From: Pseudorhodobacter antarcticus
GTDB taxonomy: Bacteria; Pseudomonadota; Alphaproteobacteria; Rhodobacterales; Rhodobacteraceae
Direction: 5' to 3'
Length of the DNA stretch: 22,583 nucleotides
Assembly: GCA_945860375.1 (NCBI GenBank)
Contig: CAMAQR010000060.1
Span: 1-22,583 of the forward strand
Part shown: one piece after another, positions 1 to 6,979 of the stretch
Layout: the number at the start of each line of letters is the position of its first letter
Numbering within the stretch: position 1 is the stretch's first letter
Notes under the pieces: model-generated
Database searches by the model: none
Told to the model about the DNA's origin: nothing
What the model saw: only the letters and a program-made list of their open reading frames with translations
Translations under genes and position numbers: made by a program

Positions 1-2
1 AC

Positions 3-287
3 ACTGTCACCTTCATTTCCTCAGACAAGGGCCACAACGCCGAAAACATCAAGGACATGCTGCCCGAAGGCGTAGAGGCGTTCAAAAGCGATATGGGCAA
101 GGATTATGTCCTGACCCTGACCGCCGAGGGCCTTTATGGCATCAAATGCTCGCCCCATTACACGATGGGTATGGTCGCGCTGATTCAGGCCGGTGCCCCG
201 GTCAATCAAGAAGCGGCTGCGGCTGTGGTGCATAAGGGCAAGGCAAAGACCCGGTTTGAACTGCTGCTCGCCCAGATCGCCGGGTAA
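3..287 (+). CDS. pseudoazurin, C-terminal part (gene begins outside the window)
   Basis: Blue (type 1) copper protein of the periplasm that carries electrons to copper nitrite reductase or other terminal reductases. The reading frame is open from base 3, so the N-terminus and signal peptide lie to the left of the window. Copper-ligand motifs are visible: a KGHN segment supplies the first histidine, and CSPHYTMGM supplies Cys, His and Met with the C-x2-H-x4-M spacing of pseudoazurins. The C-terminal helices (after LIQAGAP) are also typical. It ends at TAA 285-287, just before a strong terminator. It converges on nirV, which fits the usual pairing of pseudoazurin with nirK/nirV in denitrifying Rhodobacterales. 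The family assignment is firm; whether the gene is intact upstream cannot be judged. Confidence 0.93.
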   Translation, partial: TVTFISSDKGHNAENIKDMLPEGVEAFKSDMGKDYVLTLTAEGLYGIKCSPHYTMGMVALIQAGAPVNQEAAAAVVHKGKAKTRFELLLAQIAG

Positions 288-303
288 TTGAAAATAGCAT
301 GAT

Positions 304-338
304 AAAAAGGCCGGCCCATCATCTGGGCCGGCCTTTTT
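304..338. terminator. bidirectional rho-independent terminator between pseudoazurin and nirV
   Basis: A perfect 15-base inverted repeat (304-318 and 324-338) with a 5-base loop. The GC core GGCCGGCCCA is flanked by an A5 run on the left and a T5 run on the right, so it works as an intrinsic terminator on both strands. It lies 16 bases after the pseudoazurin stop and 58 bases beyond the nirV stop. Confidence 0.93.
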
Positions 339-395
339 GGTTTCGCCTGGCCACTTCAAGTTTGGCGAGAACAGGATGGGCCAGAACGCGATAGG

Positions 396-1205
396 TCAGC
401 CGAGGCTGTCGCGCACCAGCCGGAAACCAAGAAAATCCGGCGGCACGCCCGCAGCGCATCCGCCTGAACGTGCGTCGCGGATGAAGTCGATAACGAAGGC
501 GCGGTGTTTACCCTGTACCGCCCGCACGCCACAATAATCGGATTGTGTCAGGATGACCGCACCGTCCGGCGTCAGCGTTCCGTTCTGAAAGCAGGTCTCT
601 GTCCATTCCCAGATGTTACCCGCCATGTCGGTCACGCCTGCCGTGTTGACCCCGAAATGCCCCAGCGGATGGGCTTCAAGGTCGGCCTCGCCGCGCAGCT
701 CTACCTCGCGCAGGTAGGCGGCGATCCAGCGGCGTGACGGGTCGGTGCCGTTAGCCTCGGCAGAAAACCCGTCTGCGCTGCCCCGTTCTGCCGCCGCGCG
801 CAGCCATTCGGCGTCCGTCGGCAGGCGCCAATGCTGCGCGGTGCGCGCTGAGAACCAGAGGGCATAAGCCGTGGCATCGGTGAAATTGACGCCGGTCTGG
901 GCAAATTCTGCCCGCCCGGCAGAAGGCACGGAGGGGCAGGCACCCTCAGCCACGCAAAGCGCATAGTTGGCTTCGGTGACGTGGTGCTTCATGATATCGA
1001 GCGCACTTGCATCCTGCGGCAGTGCCGGTGCGTCGATGACGCGGGTGCCTTGCCGAAACTCGCCCACCGGCCGGTAATCCTGGCGGGCGGCGGCAAGGTG
1101 AAGCGTTTCGGGCGTATCAAGCGGAATGGTAGGGTCGGGCCAGAACACCGCTACGGCGCCTACAGCGACGACGACCATTGAAGCAACTGCGATGCGACGG
1201 TTCAT
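396..1205 (-). CDS. nirV: NirV-like protein, SUMF1/formylglycine-generating enzyme family
   Basis: 269 residues. The N-terminus has one hydrophobic segment (about residues 5-22), a signal anchor or signal peptide, so the domain should be periplasmic. The rest is a SUMF1-type fold, recognised by VTEANYALCV, LPTDAEWLRAA, VTDMAGNIWEWTE and the closing FLGFRLVRD. nirV normally follows nirK in Rhodobacter-type denitrifiers; its role is not settled. The chosen ATG (1205) has an AGAGGG ribosome-binding site. The frame stays open to 1316, but that extension runs over the nirK tail and is not expected to be translated. Because the front of nirK is gone, nirV has probably lost its usual promoter, and a hairpin lies directly before it. 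The protein itself looks intact. Confidence 0.88.
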   Translation of the reverse strand: MNRRIAVASMVVVAVGAVAVFWPDPTIPLDTPETLHLAAARQDYRPVGEFRQGTRVIDAPALPQDASALDIMKHHVTEANYALCVAEGACPSVPSAGRAEFAQTGVNFTDATAYALWFSARTAQHWRLPTDAEWLRAAAERGSADGFSAEANGTDPSRRWIAAYLREVELRGEADLEAHPLGHFGVNTAGVTDMAGNIWEWTETCFQNGTLTPDGAVILTQSDYCGVRAVQGKHRAFVIDFIRDARSGGCAAGVPPDFLGFRLVRDSLG

Positions 1206-1226
1206 GACGGCCCTCTGGATCCAAAA

Positions 1227-1253
1227 GGGCAGCCCCGAACCCCGGGGCCGCCC
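1227..1253 (-). terminator. hairpin with T-run between nirK remnant and nirV
   Basis: On the minus strand a 10-base-pair GC stem (arms 1244-1253 and 1227-1236, one G-T wobble, 7-base loop) is followed by TTTT. It sits 20 bases after the nirK stop and before the nirV start. It looks like an intrinsic terminator or attenuator that would reduce read-through from nirK into nirV. Confidence 0.7.
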
Positions 1254-1272
1254 GTTCGTGTTGGTGCCTGCG

Positions 1273-1407
1273 TTACGGCAGCGCGGTGCGGCCTTCATTG
1301 GCGACATCGTATTCAACCGGGGCCACCACTTGTTCCATCAGGTCGTTGTTCCATTCGCCGCCGACGATCACATGCGCCGTGGCCCCCAGATTGACCGCCT
1401 CGGTCGG
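1273..1407 (-). pseudogene. nirK: nirK, C-terminal remnant of copper nitrite reductase
   Basis: Reading the minus strand up from TAA (1275-1273) gives a C-terminus containing EAVNLGATAHV, GEWNNDLMEQVVAPVEYD and a final ALP. This matches the last beta strands of copper nitrite reductase (the conserved EA-x-L-GA-x-AH and GEWN-DLM pattern). Only about 45 codons are present out of a normal length near 370. All copper-ligand regions and the start are missing. Homology stops at about 1402-1407, where the sequence becomes the body of an oppositely oriented DUF2189 gene. The gene order nirK-nirV-pseudoazurin supports the call. The left limit is exact; the right limit is an estimate within about 20 bases. 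Confidence 0.82.
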
Positions 1408-1417
1408 TGTTTGCGGG

Positions 1418-1858
1418 GCTGCTTTGTGGTTGCTGGTCTTGCTTCGACTGCGCGTGGCGGACCTTTTGTATGCGCTGCTTTACGGGCTGATGCCGTTTCT
1501 GTGCTATATCCAGATCGTTGGCCAATTGCTGACCACCACGCGCGGTTGGGCCTTGATCGTAACGGGATCGGCTGTTGGGGGTCCGTTTGCTGCCTTTGTC
1601 ATTGCAATCACCCTGTTTTCGATCCCGATGAAGTTGGAACGCCGGGTCGATGCGCGCAATGCTCATCGCATCAGCTTTGCGCTGATCACGCAAAACCTGT
1701 GCGCCGTGTTGCCGTGGGGGGCCATTGTCGTGGCCGGGTTTGCGCTTTCGGCCGAGACGGGCCTATTGGGTCTGATCGTGATCTTTCCGTTGCTGAGGCA
1801 TGGCACTTGGCATGCTTTGGTGGCGAAGCGGCGCGTGATCCTGGAAGCGGAGATATGA
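1418..1858 (+). pseudogene. DUF2189-family membrane protein, 5'-truncated
   Basis: The frame encodes several membrane helices and ends at TGA 1856-1858. The pattern VTGSAVGGPFAAFVIAIT, FSIPMKLERRVDA, then a helix and LLGLIVIFPLLRHGTWHA matches the C-terminal half of DUF2189 integral membrane proteins, where a phrase like FSIPMLL-R-VDA is followed by a GLIVV-PLLGHA-WHA motif. Family members are about 250 residues; only about 145 are present. An in-frame ATG at 1286 exists, but the residues it would add are an antisense reading of the nirK tail. The gene has therefore lost its start and N-terminal helices. It overlaps the next start codon (ATGA). The left edge is approximate. Confidence 0.72.
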
Positions 1859-2023
1859 GCGATCTGTTTCTGATCCCCACTTCGATCACGCTTGGTCTGA
1901 CCACGCTGGGGGCCCTTTTTCTTGGTTATGTGCCATAGTCAGTATGATGATCTGGATGGTGCGGCCGCCCGCATCTTGCTGATGCATTACCATCCCCTCC
2001 CACTGCCCGAACCGCCGAGGTAA
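1855..2023 (+). pseudogene. ccoS: ccoS, cbb3 oxidase assembly protein, frameshifted
   Basis: CcoS is a small single-helix protein needed for cofactor insertion into cbb3 cytochrome oxidase. The first frame starts at ATG 1855 (overlapping the previous stop) and gives MSDLFLIPTSITLGLTTLGA, the membrane helix, but stops at TAG 1936-1938. In the next frame the sequence continues from 1940 as QYDDLDGAAARILL and ends at TAA 2021-2023. QYDDLDG-A-RIL is the hallmark tail of CcoS. Joining the two needs a one-base deletion (or two-base insertion) near the CC at 1933-1934. Either this is a real inactivating frameshift or a sequencing error. No ccoNOQP or ccoGHI genes are visible nearby. Confidence 0.75.
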
Positions 2024-2027
2024 AGCG

Positions 2028-2057
2028 ATGCACAAACTGACGCTGGCTGAACCATGA
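2028..2057 (+). CDS. nine-codon leader ORF upstream of DUF6522 gene
   Basis: ATG 2028 is preceded by GAGG with 7-base spacing, a better ribosome site than the one directly before ATG 2054. It encodes MHKLTLAEP and its TGA (2055-2057) overlaps the ATG of the next gene. It could be a translational-coupling leader, or the scar of a shortened gene. Function unknown. Confidence 0.3.
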   Translation: MHKLTLAEP

Positions 2058-2338
2058 CCCCCGTTACCATCACTGATGCAGGCTTTGAGGTGGACGCTGC
2101 ATTGATCGCCAGCGCCTTCAGCCTCGACCCTGCAACACTGCAAGCGCGGATGCGTGCCGGGGAGGTGACGAGCCTGTGCGAAGCCGGGGTGGACGCCGAC
2201 CTTGGCAAGTTCCGCCTGACGTTCCGGCATGCGGGCAGGGCGTTGCGGCTGACCGTTGACATGCAGGGTCGGGTGCTGACGCGGTTAACTTTCCCGGTAA
2301 GTGTGGCCAAAGGCGTGCGCACGCCGTCAACCGACTGA
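2054..2338 (+). CDS. DUF6522-like small protein
   Basis: 94 residues, soluble, no signal peptide. The pattern is FEVDAALIASAFSLDP, then RAGEVTSLCEAGVDADLG and FRLTFRHAGRALRLTVD. It resembles the DUF6522 family, which I recall as small proteins found near cbb3 oxidase and denitrification genes in Rhodobacterales; no biochemical role is known to me. It follows the broken ccoS and overlaps the nine-codon ORF by ATGA. There is no obvious Shine-Dalgarno of its own, so translation may depend on that upstream ORF. It converges on the ABC operon with only 11 bases between. Confidence 0.68.
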   Translation: MTPVTITDAGFEVDAALIASAFSLDPATLQARMRAGEVTSLCEAGVDADLGKFRLTFRHAGRALRLTVDMQGRVLTRLTFPVSVAKGVRTPSTD

Positions 2339-2349
2339 CGAAAAGGGGC

Positions 2350-2757
2350 CTAGGCCCGCGCTGATTTTTGCCCCGTGCTTTGCCGCAGGTAAATCGCGAT
2401 GCCGATCCAGACTGCCGCGCGCAAGGTCATCGCGACAACCGTGCGCACCTCATGGGCCCCGCCGCGCAAGACGTGCAGGCCGAAGACCGCGAACACCGCG
2501 AGGATGGCCAAAGCCAAAGCAGCGGCCAGCGCAGTCGCCCAAGGCTTGCGCAAGAAAATCCCGATCCCGGCAAGCACATAGGCAAAGCCCGACAAAAAGT
2601 TGAACCACAGCACAAAGGGCACCGCGTTACCCACGGCCCCTTGTGCCGCGGCACCGCCGAACAGGGCCTGTCCGCCGGAAAAAATGGTCAGCACCCCGAA
2701 CACGACGGCGATGCCCGCTGCGACCCAAAGACCTGTTCCTCGCGAGGGTGTCATCAT
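2350..2757 (-). CDS. small four-helix membrane protein, last gene of exporter operon
   Basis: 135 residues with about four hydrophobic segments (roughly residues 10-28, 45-67, 74-97 and 103-124). I do not recognise a named family. The start ATG (2757) overlaps the stop of the ABC ATPase gene by ATGA, so the two are translationally coupled and the protein is probably an accessory of the exporter or a passenger gene. It has a positively charged C-terminus (positive-inside rule), which predicts a cytoplasmic tail. No cysteines or obvious catalytic residues stand out. Confidence 0.75.
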   Translation of the reverse strand: MMTPSRGTGLWVAAGIAVVFGVLTIFSGGQALFGGAAAQGAVGNAVPFVLWFNFLSGFAYVLAGIGIFLRKPWATALAAALALAILAVFAVFGLHVLRGGAHEVRTVVAMTLRAAVWIGIAIYLRQSTGQKSARA

Positions 2758-3467
2758 GACTTGTCTCCCTTGTCATCTTCCAGCCGCCCGTCCCGCAGGT
2801 GGAACAGGCGGTCGAACCGGTCGAGTATTTTTTCGTCATGCGTCACCGCGATGATGCAGGCGTCCTGTTCGCTGGCCAGTTTGCGCAACAGGCCCATCAC
2901 GATGCCTGCGCGCTTGCTGTCCAGCGCCGCCGTCGGCTCATCTGCCAGGATGATGCGCGGGCTGTTGGCCAGCGCGCGGGCGATTGCCACCCGCTGCGCC
3001 TCGCCGCCCGACAGACGGGCGGGCATGGCTCGGGCGCGGTGGCCGACCTCCAGGTAATCCAGCAGTTCCTGCGCGCGGGCTTGCGCCTGAGCGGCGGTCT
3101 TGCCCGCCAGTTGCAGCACCAGCGCTACATTGTCGGTAGCGTTCAGGAAGGGCAGCAGGTTATGGGCCTGAAAGATGAACCCGATCTTGTCGAGCCGAAG
3201 TCGGCGCAGGTCGCCGCGCAGCCATTTGCCATCATAGACCATTTCACCATCAAGACTGACCTGCCCCTCAGACGGGTCGATGATGCAGCCGATGATGTTT
3301 AGAAGTGTCGTCTTGCCCGAACCGGACGGGCCAAGCAGCGCTACCACCTCGCCCGCATGCACCCGGAGGTCCAGGTTGCGCAGCGCGTCCACCCGCGCCT
3401 CGCCCTCGCCGTAGTGCTTGGCAACTCCCTTGATGTCCACGATCGCGCGGCGGCTGTCATCCAGCAT
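2754..3467 (-). CDS. ABC exporter ATPase, MacB/LolD/DevA type
   Basis: 237 residues, the usual length for this class of nucleotide-binding subunit. Motifs: Walker A GPSGSGKTT at about 46-54, Q-loop FIFQAHNLLP, signature LSGGEAQR, Walker B IILADEPTAALD and switch histidine VTHD. It powers the FtsX-type permease encoded immediately upstream (one base between stop and start). With the membrane fusion protein two genes up it would form a tripartite envelope pump needing a TolC-like outer-membrane channel, which is not in this window. HrtA (heme export) and DevA (glycolipid export) belong to the same broad class; the substrate here cannot be told from sequence. Confidence 0.93.
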   Translation of the reverse strand: MLDDSRRAIVDIKGVAKHYGEGEARVDALRNLDLRVHAGEVVALLGPSGSGKTTLLNIIGCIIDPSEGQVSLDGEMVYDGKWLRGDLRRLRLDKIGFIFQAHNLLPFLNATDNVALVLQLAGKTAAQAQARAQELLDYLEVGHRARAMPARLSGGEAQRVAIARALANSPRIILADEPTAALDSKRAGIVMGLLRKLASEQDACIIAVTHDEKILDRFDRLFHLRDGRLEDDKGDKS

Positions 3468-3468
3468 G

Positions 3469-4602
3469 TCAGCCCCCCAAAGCGGTGGCGGGGTCCACCT
3501 TCAGCGCCGCGCGCACGCCAAGACCCGAGGCGAGCACACAAACCACCAGAATGATCCCCGTCAGCGCCAGCGCGTTGACCGGCTCCAGCAGTACCCGGCG
3601 CGGGAAGTAGTCCTTTACGGTCAGGATCAGCCCTAACCCTAACATCAGCCCCACCGCCCCCAGCGCCAGCGATTGCTGCACGATCAGCCCGATGATCACG
3701 CGGTCCGGTGCGCCGATCAGTTTCAGCGTGGCGATCTGTTTCAGCTTTTCCATAGTCATGGTGTAGATGATCAACGCGATCACAACGGCGGATACTGTCA
3801 GCAGGATGCCAAGGAACAGGCCGATCTGCTTGCGCGCCTTGTCCACCACCGACTTGATCAGGATGTCTTCCTGCTGACTTTGTGTCAGCGCCGACAGATG
3901 TTTCCACTGCCGCACGGTGTGGGCGACGCTTCGCGCGTCGACATTCGGGTCCAGCCGCGCAATCACCGCCGCAACCGTCGCACCGCTGGTCGCACTGGCG
4001 CCGCGCGCGGCCTGGACGCGGGCGGCGGGGGGAGCAAGCTGGGTTTGCAGCACCTGCGCATCGGCCAGCGTCAGAAAGACCGCCGGGTCGCCGCCGGAAT
4101 TCATCGTGTCGCGCACCAGCCCCACCACGGTGAACCGGTTGCGCCCCAGCAGCAGCGTATCGCCCGGCATCAGCCCGGTCTTGGCATCGGCCACCAACTC
4201 GAAATGACTGGCCTGCAACCCGCGCCCTTGGGTAATGGTTTGCGGCCCGCCGAGGCGACCACGCTCATAGCCGATCACATAAAGCCGCAGCGTGGCGCCT
4301 TCGAACGGGGCCTCGACGGTCTGATAGGTGATGCTGCCCGCCTGCGCCACGCCATGTAACCGCGCCACGGCATCGCGGGTGTCGCCCGGGATCTTGGAGG
4401 CTTCGGCGAAAGGTCCCTGTGTTTCCGCTTCGACAACCCAAAGATCGGCCTGCGGGGCCTTCACGATGTTCAGCGCATCTGCGACAAGGCCGTTGTATAT
4501 CCCCATCATTGCCAGCACGACCGTCATCAAGAGCCCCAGCCCGAGGCAGGTCAGCAGAAACCGGAAAAGGTTGTGGCGCACGTCGCGGAAGGCGAGGTTC
4601 AT
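3469..4602 (-). CDS. ABC exporter permease, FtsX/DevC family
   Basis: 377 residues with the type VII ABC layout: one N-terminal helix (about 13-36), a large periplasmic domain, and three C-terminal helices (about 262-284, 305-327 and 347-367). The cytoplasmic loop after helix 2 reads EKLKQIATLKLIGAP, the coupling-helix motif of FtsX/MacB permeases, and the protein ends KVDPATALGG, also typical. Type VII permeases transmit ATP-driven movement to periplasmic partners rather than forming a classic channel. The start overlaps the stop of the fusion-protein gene by ATGA. The periplasmic domain differs from MacB by its small size, closer to DevC/HrtB. Confidence 0.9.
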   Translation of the reverse strand: MNLAFRDVRHNLFRFLLTCLGLGLLMTVVLAMMGIYNGLVADALNIVKAPQADLWVVEAETQGPFAEASKIPGDTRDAVARLHGVAQAGSITYQTVEAPFEGATLRLYVIGYERGRLGGPQTITQGRGLQASHFELVADAKTGLMPGDTLLLGRNRFTVVGLVRDTMNSGGDPAVFLTLADAQVLQTQLAPPAARVQAARGASATSGATVAAVIARLDPNVDARSVAHTVRQWKHLSALTQSQQEDILIKSVVDKARKQIGLFLGILLTVSAVVIALIIYTMTMEKLKQIATLKLIGAPDRVIIGLIVQQSLALGAVGLMLGLGLILTVKDYFPRRVLLEPVNALALTGIILVVCVLASGLGVRAALKVDPATALGG

Positions 4603-5759
4603 GGGGCATCCCCCGCCACGCGGGCCAGCCGGCCCTCGGCCAGACCCTTGACCGGGCTGGCCACGATCTGCGCGTCGTCGGGCAGGTTTGAGACGACTTC
4701 AACCCGCGCATCCTCGGTGCGGTGGCCAAAGATCAACCGTATCTGGGCCAACCGCCCGTTTTGCAGGGTCCAGACCTGGCCCTGGTGGCCGTCGAACCCC
4801 TGAATGGCGACTTCTGGAACCAGCAGGCTGTGGGTCAGGGTGGCAGTGGTGATGCGCACCTCGGCCTGTTCGCCCAGAAACACCTGATCGGGGCAATCGG
4901 TGCAGCTGACCCAGACCCGGCGTTCTTCGTTTACCCGGTCGCTTTCGATCCCTATGCGGACCACGGCACCGGAATAGACCGCATGCGGCAACGACCGCAG
5001 CCGGATCTCGGCGGATTGCCCAAGCGTCAGATCCCCGGCCCGCCCTTCGTCGATGTAGGTCTGAACCCACACCGTTTTGGGGTCCATCAGGGTAAAGATG
5101 ACGTCCCCCGCACGCACTACCGTGCCCGCCTCAGCATGGCGCTGAACGATCACGGCATCGAAGGGGGCGGTCAAAGTGTGATGCGCGAGCAAGGTCTGTT
5201 CTAGTAGCAATGCAGCCTTTGCATCAGCCGCCTGCGCGCGGATCACCGCGACATCGCTTTGCGCCACGGTCAACTCAGCGGCGGCCACATCGACATCGCG
5301 CTGCGCCTCCTCGGCCGAAGTCGCCGCGACCGTGTTGCGTGAGGCCAAATCCTGCTGCCGGGCATTGGCTGCCATACGTTGGGCAAGCACGGCCTGCGCC
5401 CGCGCGACATTGGCCTCGGCCTTCAGGATTGCGGCATCCGAGGCGGCGACACCCGCCTTGGCCCGCGCCACGCGCGCCTCTTGCTCGGCGGGGTGCAGCC
5501 GGGCCAGTACCTGACCTTTGGTCACCGCATCGTTGCTGTCCACCAAAAGTTCGGAAAGCGCCGCGCCGACTTCGAACCCGGTCTTTGACACGATCCGCGC
5601 CTCCACCGTTCCGATGCCGTAGACCCGCACCTCTGTGCTTTGCGTCACTGTAACCACCGGCACAAACACAGGGCGTTCGGTCAGGAAAAACCTGCCGCCG
5701 GTTGCAACAGCCCCCAAGGCAACAATTGCGAAAATCGTGCGTTTTGACGGGAAGTTCAT
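4599..5759 (-). CDS. HlyD/DevB-type membrane fusion protein of ABC exporter
   Basis: 386 residues. An N-terminal membrane anchor (about 8-25) is followed by a barrel-sandwich (lipoyl-like) half, a long Ala-rich coiled coil (about 110-205), the second half APFDAVIVQRHAEAGTVVRAGD, and beta-barrel and membrane-proximal domains. It would bridge the permease to an outer-membrane channel. ATG 5759 has GGAG eight bases before it and overlaps the TetR stop by ATGA. An unusual CTDC pair lies in the beta-barrel region (RVWVSCTDCPDQVF), capable of a disulfide or metal site in the periplasm. The family is clear; the substrate is unknown. Confidence 0.9.
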   Translation of the reverse strand: MNFPSKRTIFAIVALGAVATGGRFFLTERPVFVPVVTVTQSTEVRVYGIGTVEARIVSKTGFEVGAALSELLVDSNDAVTKGQVLARLHPAEQEARVARAKAGVAASDAAILKAEANVARAQAVLAQRMAANARQQDLASRNTVAATSAEEAQRDVDVAAAELTVAQSDVAVIRAQAADAKAALLLEQTLLAHHTLTAPFDAVIVQRHAEAGTVVRAGDVIFTLMDPKTVWVQTYIDEGRAGDLTLGQSAEIRLRSLPHAVYSGAVVRIGIESDRVNEERRVWVSCTDCPDQVFLGEQAEVRITTATLTHSLLVPEVAIQGFDGHQGQVWTLQNGRLAQIRLIFGHRTEDARVEVVSNLPDDAQIVASPVKGLAEGRLARVAGDAP

Positions 5760-6373
5760 GTGGTTTTCTCCGACGCGGGCTGTGGTCTGAACAGGTCAAG
5801 CTGGCAGGCAAGCAGGCGGCTGCCCTCGTCCTCCAGCGAAAAGACCCGCTGACCAAGGGACCAGCGGATCGCAAGTCCCTGGACAAGGGAAATCAGAAGA
5901 ATGGCCGCATCCTTGGGTGCAAGATCGACTCGAAACACGCCCGTTGCGCGGCCCTCGGCCAGCGTCTCGACCAACAGGGTTTGAAACTGCGTCATCAACG
6001 CGACGAATTTGGCACGCAGAGCGGCATTCTCGGTGTGAAGTTCGCGGGAGTGCAGAATGGCGGGGATTGCTGGATGGGCTGCTATCTGGCGCAGTTGCAC
6101 CTGAATCAATCCGGCAACCCGGTCTTGCGGTTGCGTGGCAACGGCAAGGCAAGCATCCCAGGCAGTGGTCATGTCCTGCGCAATCTGCGCCGCAACCGAA
6201 AGCCAGAGATCCTGCTTGGTCGGGAAGTGACGAAAAATTCCCGCCTGTGTCAAACCGACGGCGTTTGCCAATGCAAGCGTTGTCAATCTGTCAGGACCCA
6301 GCTCATCGGCCAGCCGCAGCATGGTCGCGATGATTTCGGCCTTGCGCGTGTCGGCTGGTTTTCGCGCTTTCAC
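5756..6373 (-). CDS. TetR-family transcriptional regulator of the exporter operon
   Basis: 205 residues. The N-terminal helix-turn-helix (about residues 29-57) contains ALANAVGLTQAGIFRHFPTK, the usual TetR recognition-helix pattern. The C-terminal ligand-binding domain is helical and ends in a hydrophobic dimer region. The start is GTG at 6373; no ATG fits upstream of the DNA-binding helices. It is the first gene of the five-gene exporter operon and overlaps the fusion-protein gene by ATGA. An operator-like inverted repeat lies 18 bases upstream of the start, so autorepression with relief by the exported compound is the natural inference. Confidence 0.88.
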   Translation of the reverse strand: MKARKPADTRKAEIIATMLRLADELGPDRLTTLALANAVGLTQAGIFRHFPTKQDLWLSVAAQIAQDMTTAWDACLAVATQPQDRVAGLIQVQLRQIAAHPAIPAILHSRELHTENAALRAKFVALMTQFQTLLVETLAEGRATGVFRVDLAPKDAAILLISLVQGLAIRWSLGQRVFSLEDEGSRLLACQLDLFRPQPASEKTT

Positions 6374-6390
6374 GGGAATCGTCCTGATAA

Positions 6391-6414
6391 GTTAGTTATC
6401 ACTCACTTACTAAC
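6391..6414. promoter_or_regulatory. operator-like inverted repeat upstream of TetR gene
   Basis: GTTAGT (6391-6396) and ACTAAC (6409-6414) are perfect inverted arms around a 12-base AT-rich spacer, located just before the GTG start of the TetR gene. TTAGT/ACTAA half-sites are common in TetR-family operators. A -10/-35 pair could not be fixed with confidence. Confidence 0.55.
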
Positions 6415-6580
6415 CTGGGTAGTCTGCGTTACTTTGTCAATCTCTGGACGCCGACTTCGAGGATCACCAGCCATTTCCCAAGATCTGGAACTGCCGACAC
6501 GACCGCGTTGCAGACCGTGTCCGGCGAGTTGGTCTGCCAAAGCGGTGCTAGTCAATCTCCAGCTGATTTGAGTTGGCACC

Positions 6581-6916
6581 ATGAGCCCCCGCGCGCAGAT
6601 CGCCATCCAGATCGGCCCCGAAGAATGGGCGCACGTCTACGTCCATTTCGACAGCTATCCCGCCCACATGCTGCCCGCGCTGCCGCGTTGGAAGCCCGAA
6701 GACATCCTCACCGCCCGCGAAATCCGGCAGGTCACGCCCGAGGCACTGGACTGCTTAAGCCTGTCCCGTGATCCCCGCATCATGCCACGCCCGACGCGAG
6801 AGTTGGCCCATCTCTACATGTGGATCGGATGCAAATGGGTGGCGGTTGAACCGAAGGCCTATGCGCCCGGAGTTCAATCAAAAGGCACTGATATTGCTTG
6901 GAATTTTCTACATTAG
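6581..6916 (+). CDS. hypothetical protein of the accessory patch
   Basis: 111 residues, soluble, no signal or membrane segment. The body (residues 5-90) looks like a genuine coding sequence, with a compositionally normal stretch REIRQVTPEALDCLSLSRDP and a Trp-rich end LYMWIGCKWVAVEP. After residue 91 the sequence becomes atypical, so the C-terminus may have been altered by a local rearrangement. No family is named. It lies with two other small genes on the plus strand in a style seen on alphaproteobacterial islands and plasmids. The ribosome site is weak, so the start is tentative. Confidence 0.5.
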   Translation: MSPRAQIAIQIGPEEWAHVYVHFDSYPAHMLPALPRWKPEDILTAREIRQVTPEALDCLSLSRDPRIMPRPTRELAHLYMWIGCKWVAVEPKAYAPGVQSKGTDIAWNFLH

Positions 6917-6979
6917 CCGCCCCGCCAGAGCGATGATGATTGCACCAGAACGATGCAACCCACCCCTGGAGACCACACC

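Noticed and set aside
1206..1316. Upstream extension of nirV to an ATG at 1316
   Set aside because: It overlaps the nirK C-terminus and hairpin; ATG 1205 has a ribosome site and is followed by a proper membrane anchor.
2346..2357. GGGCCTAGGCCC palindrome between convergent genes as terminator
   Set aside because: Perfect 12-base palindrome with no loop and no adjoining T-run on the relevant side; too weak to call.
6403..6606. Minus-strand ORF between the TetR gene and the accessory patch
   Set aside because: Runs over the operator-like repeat and the start of the next gene, composition not protein-like; treated as noncoding.
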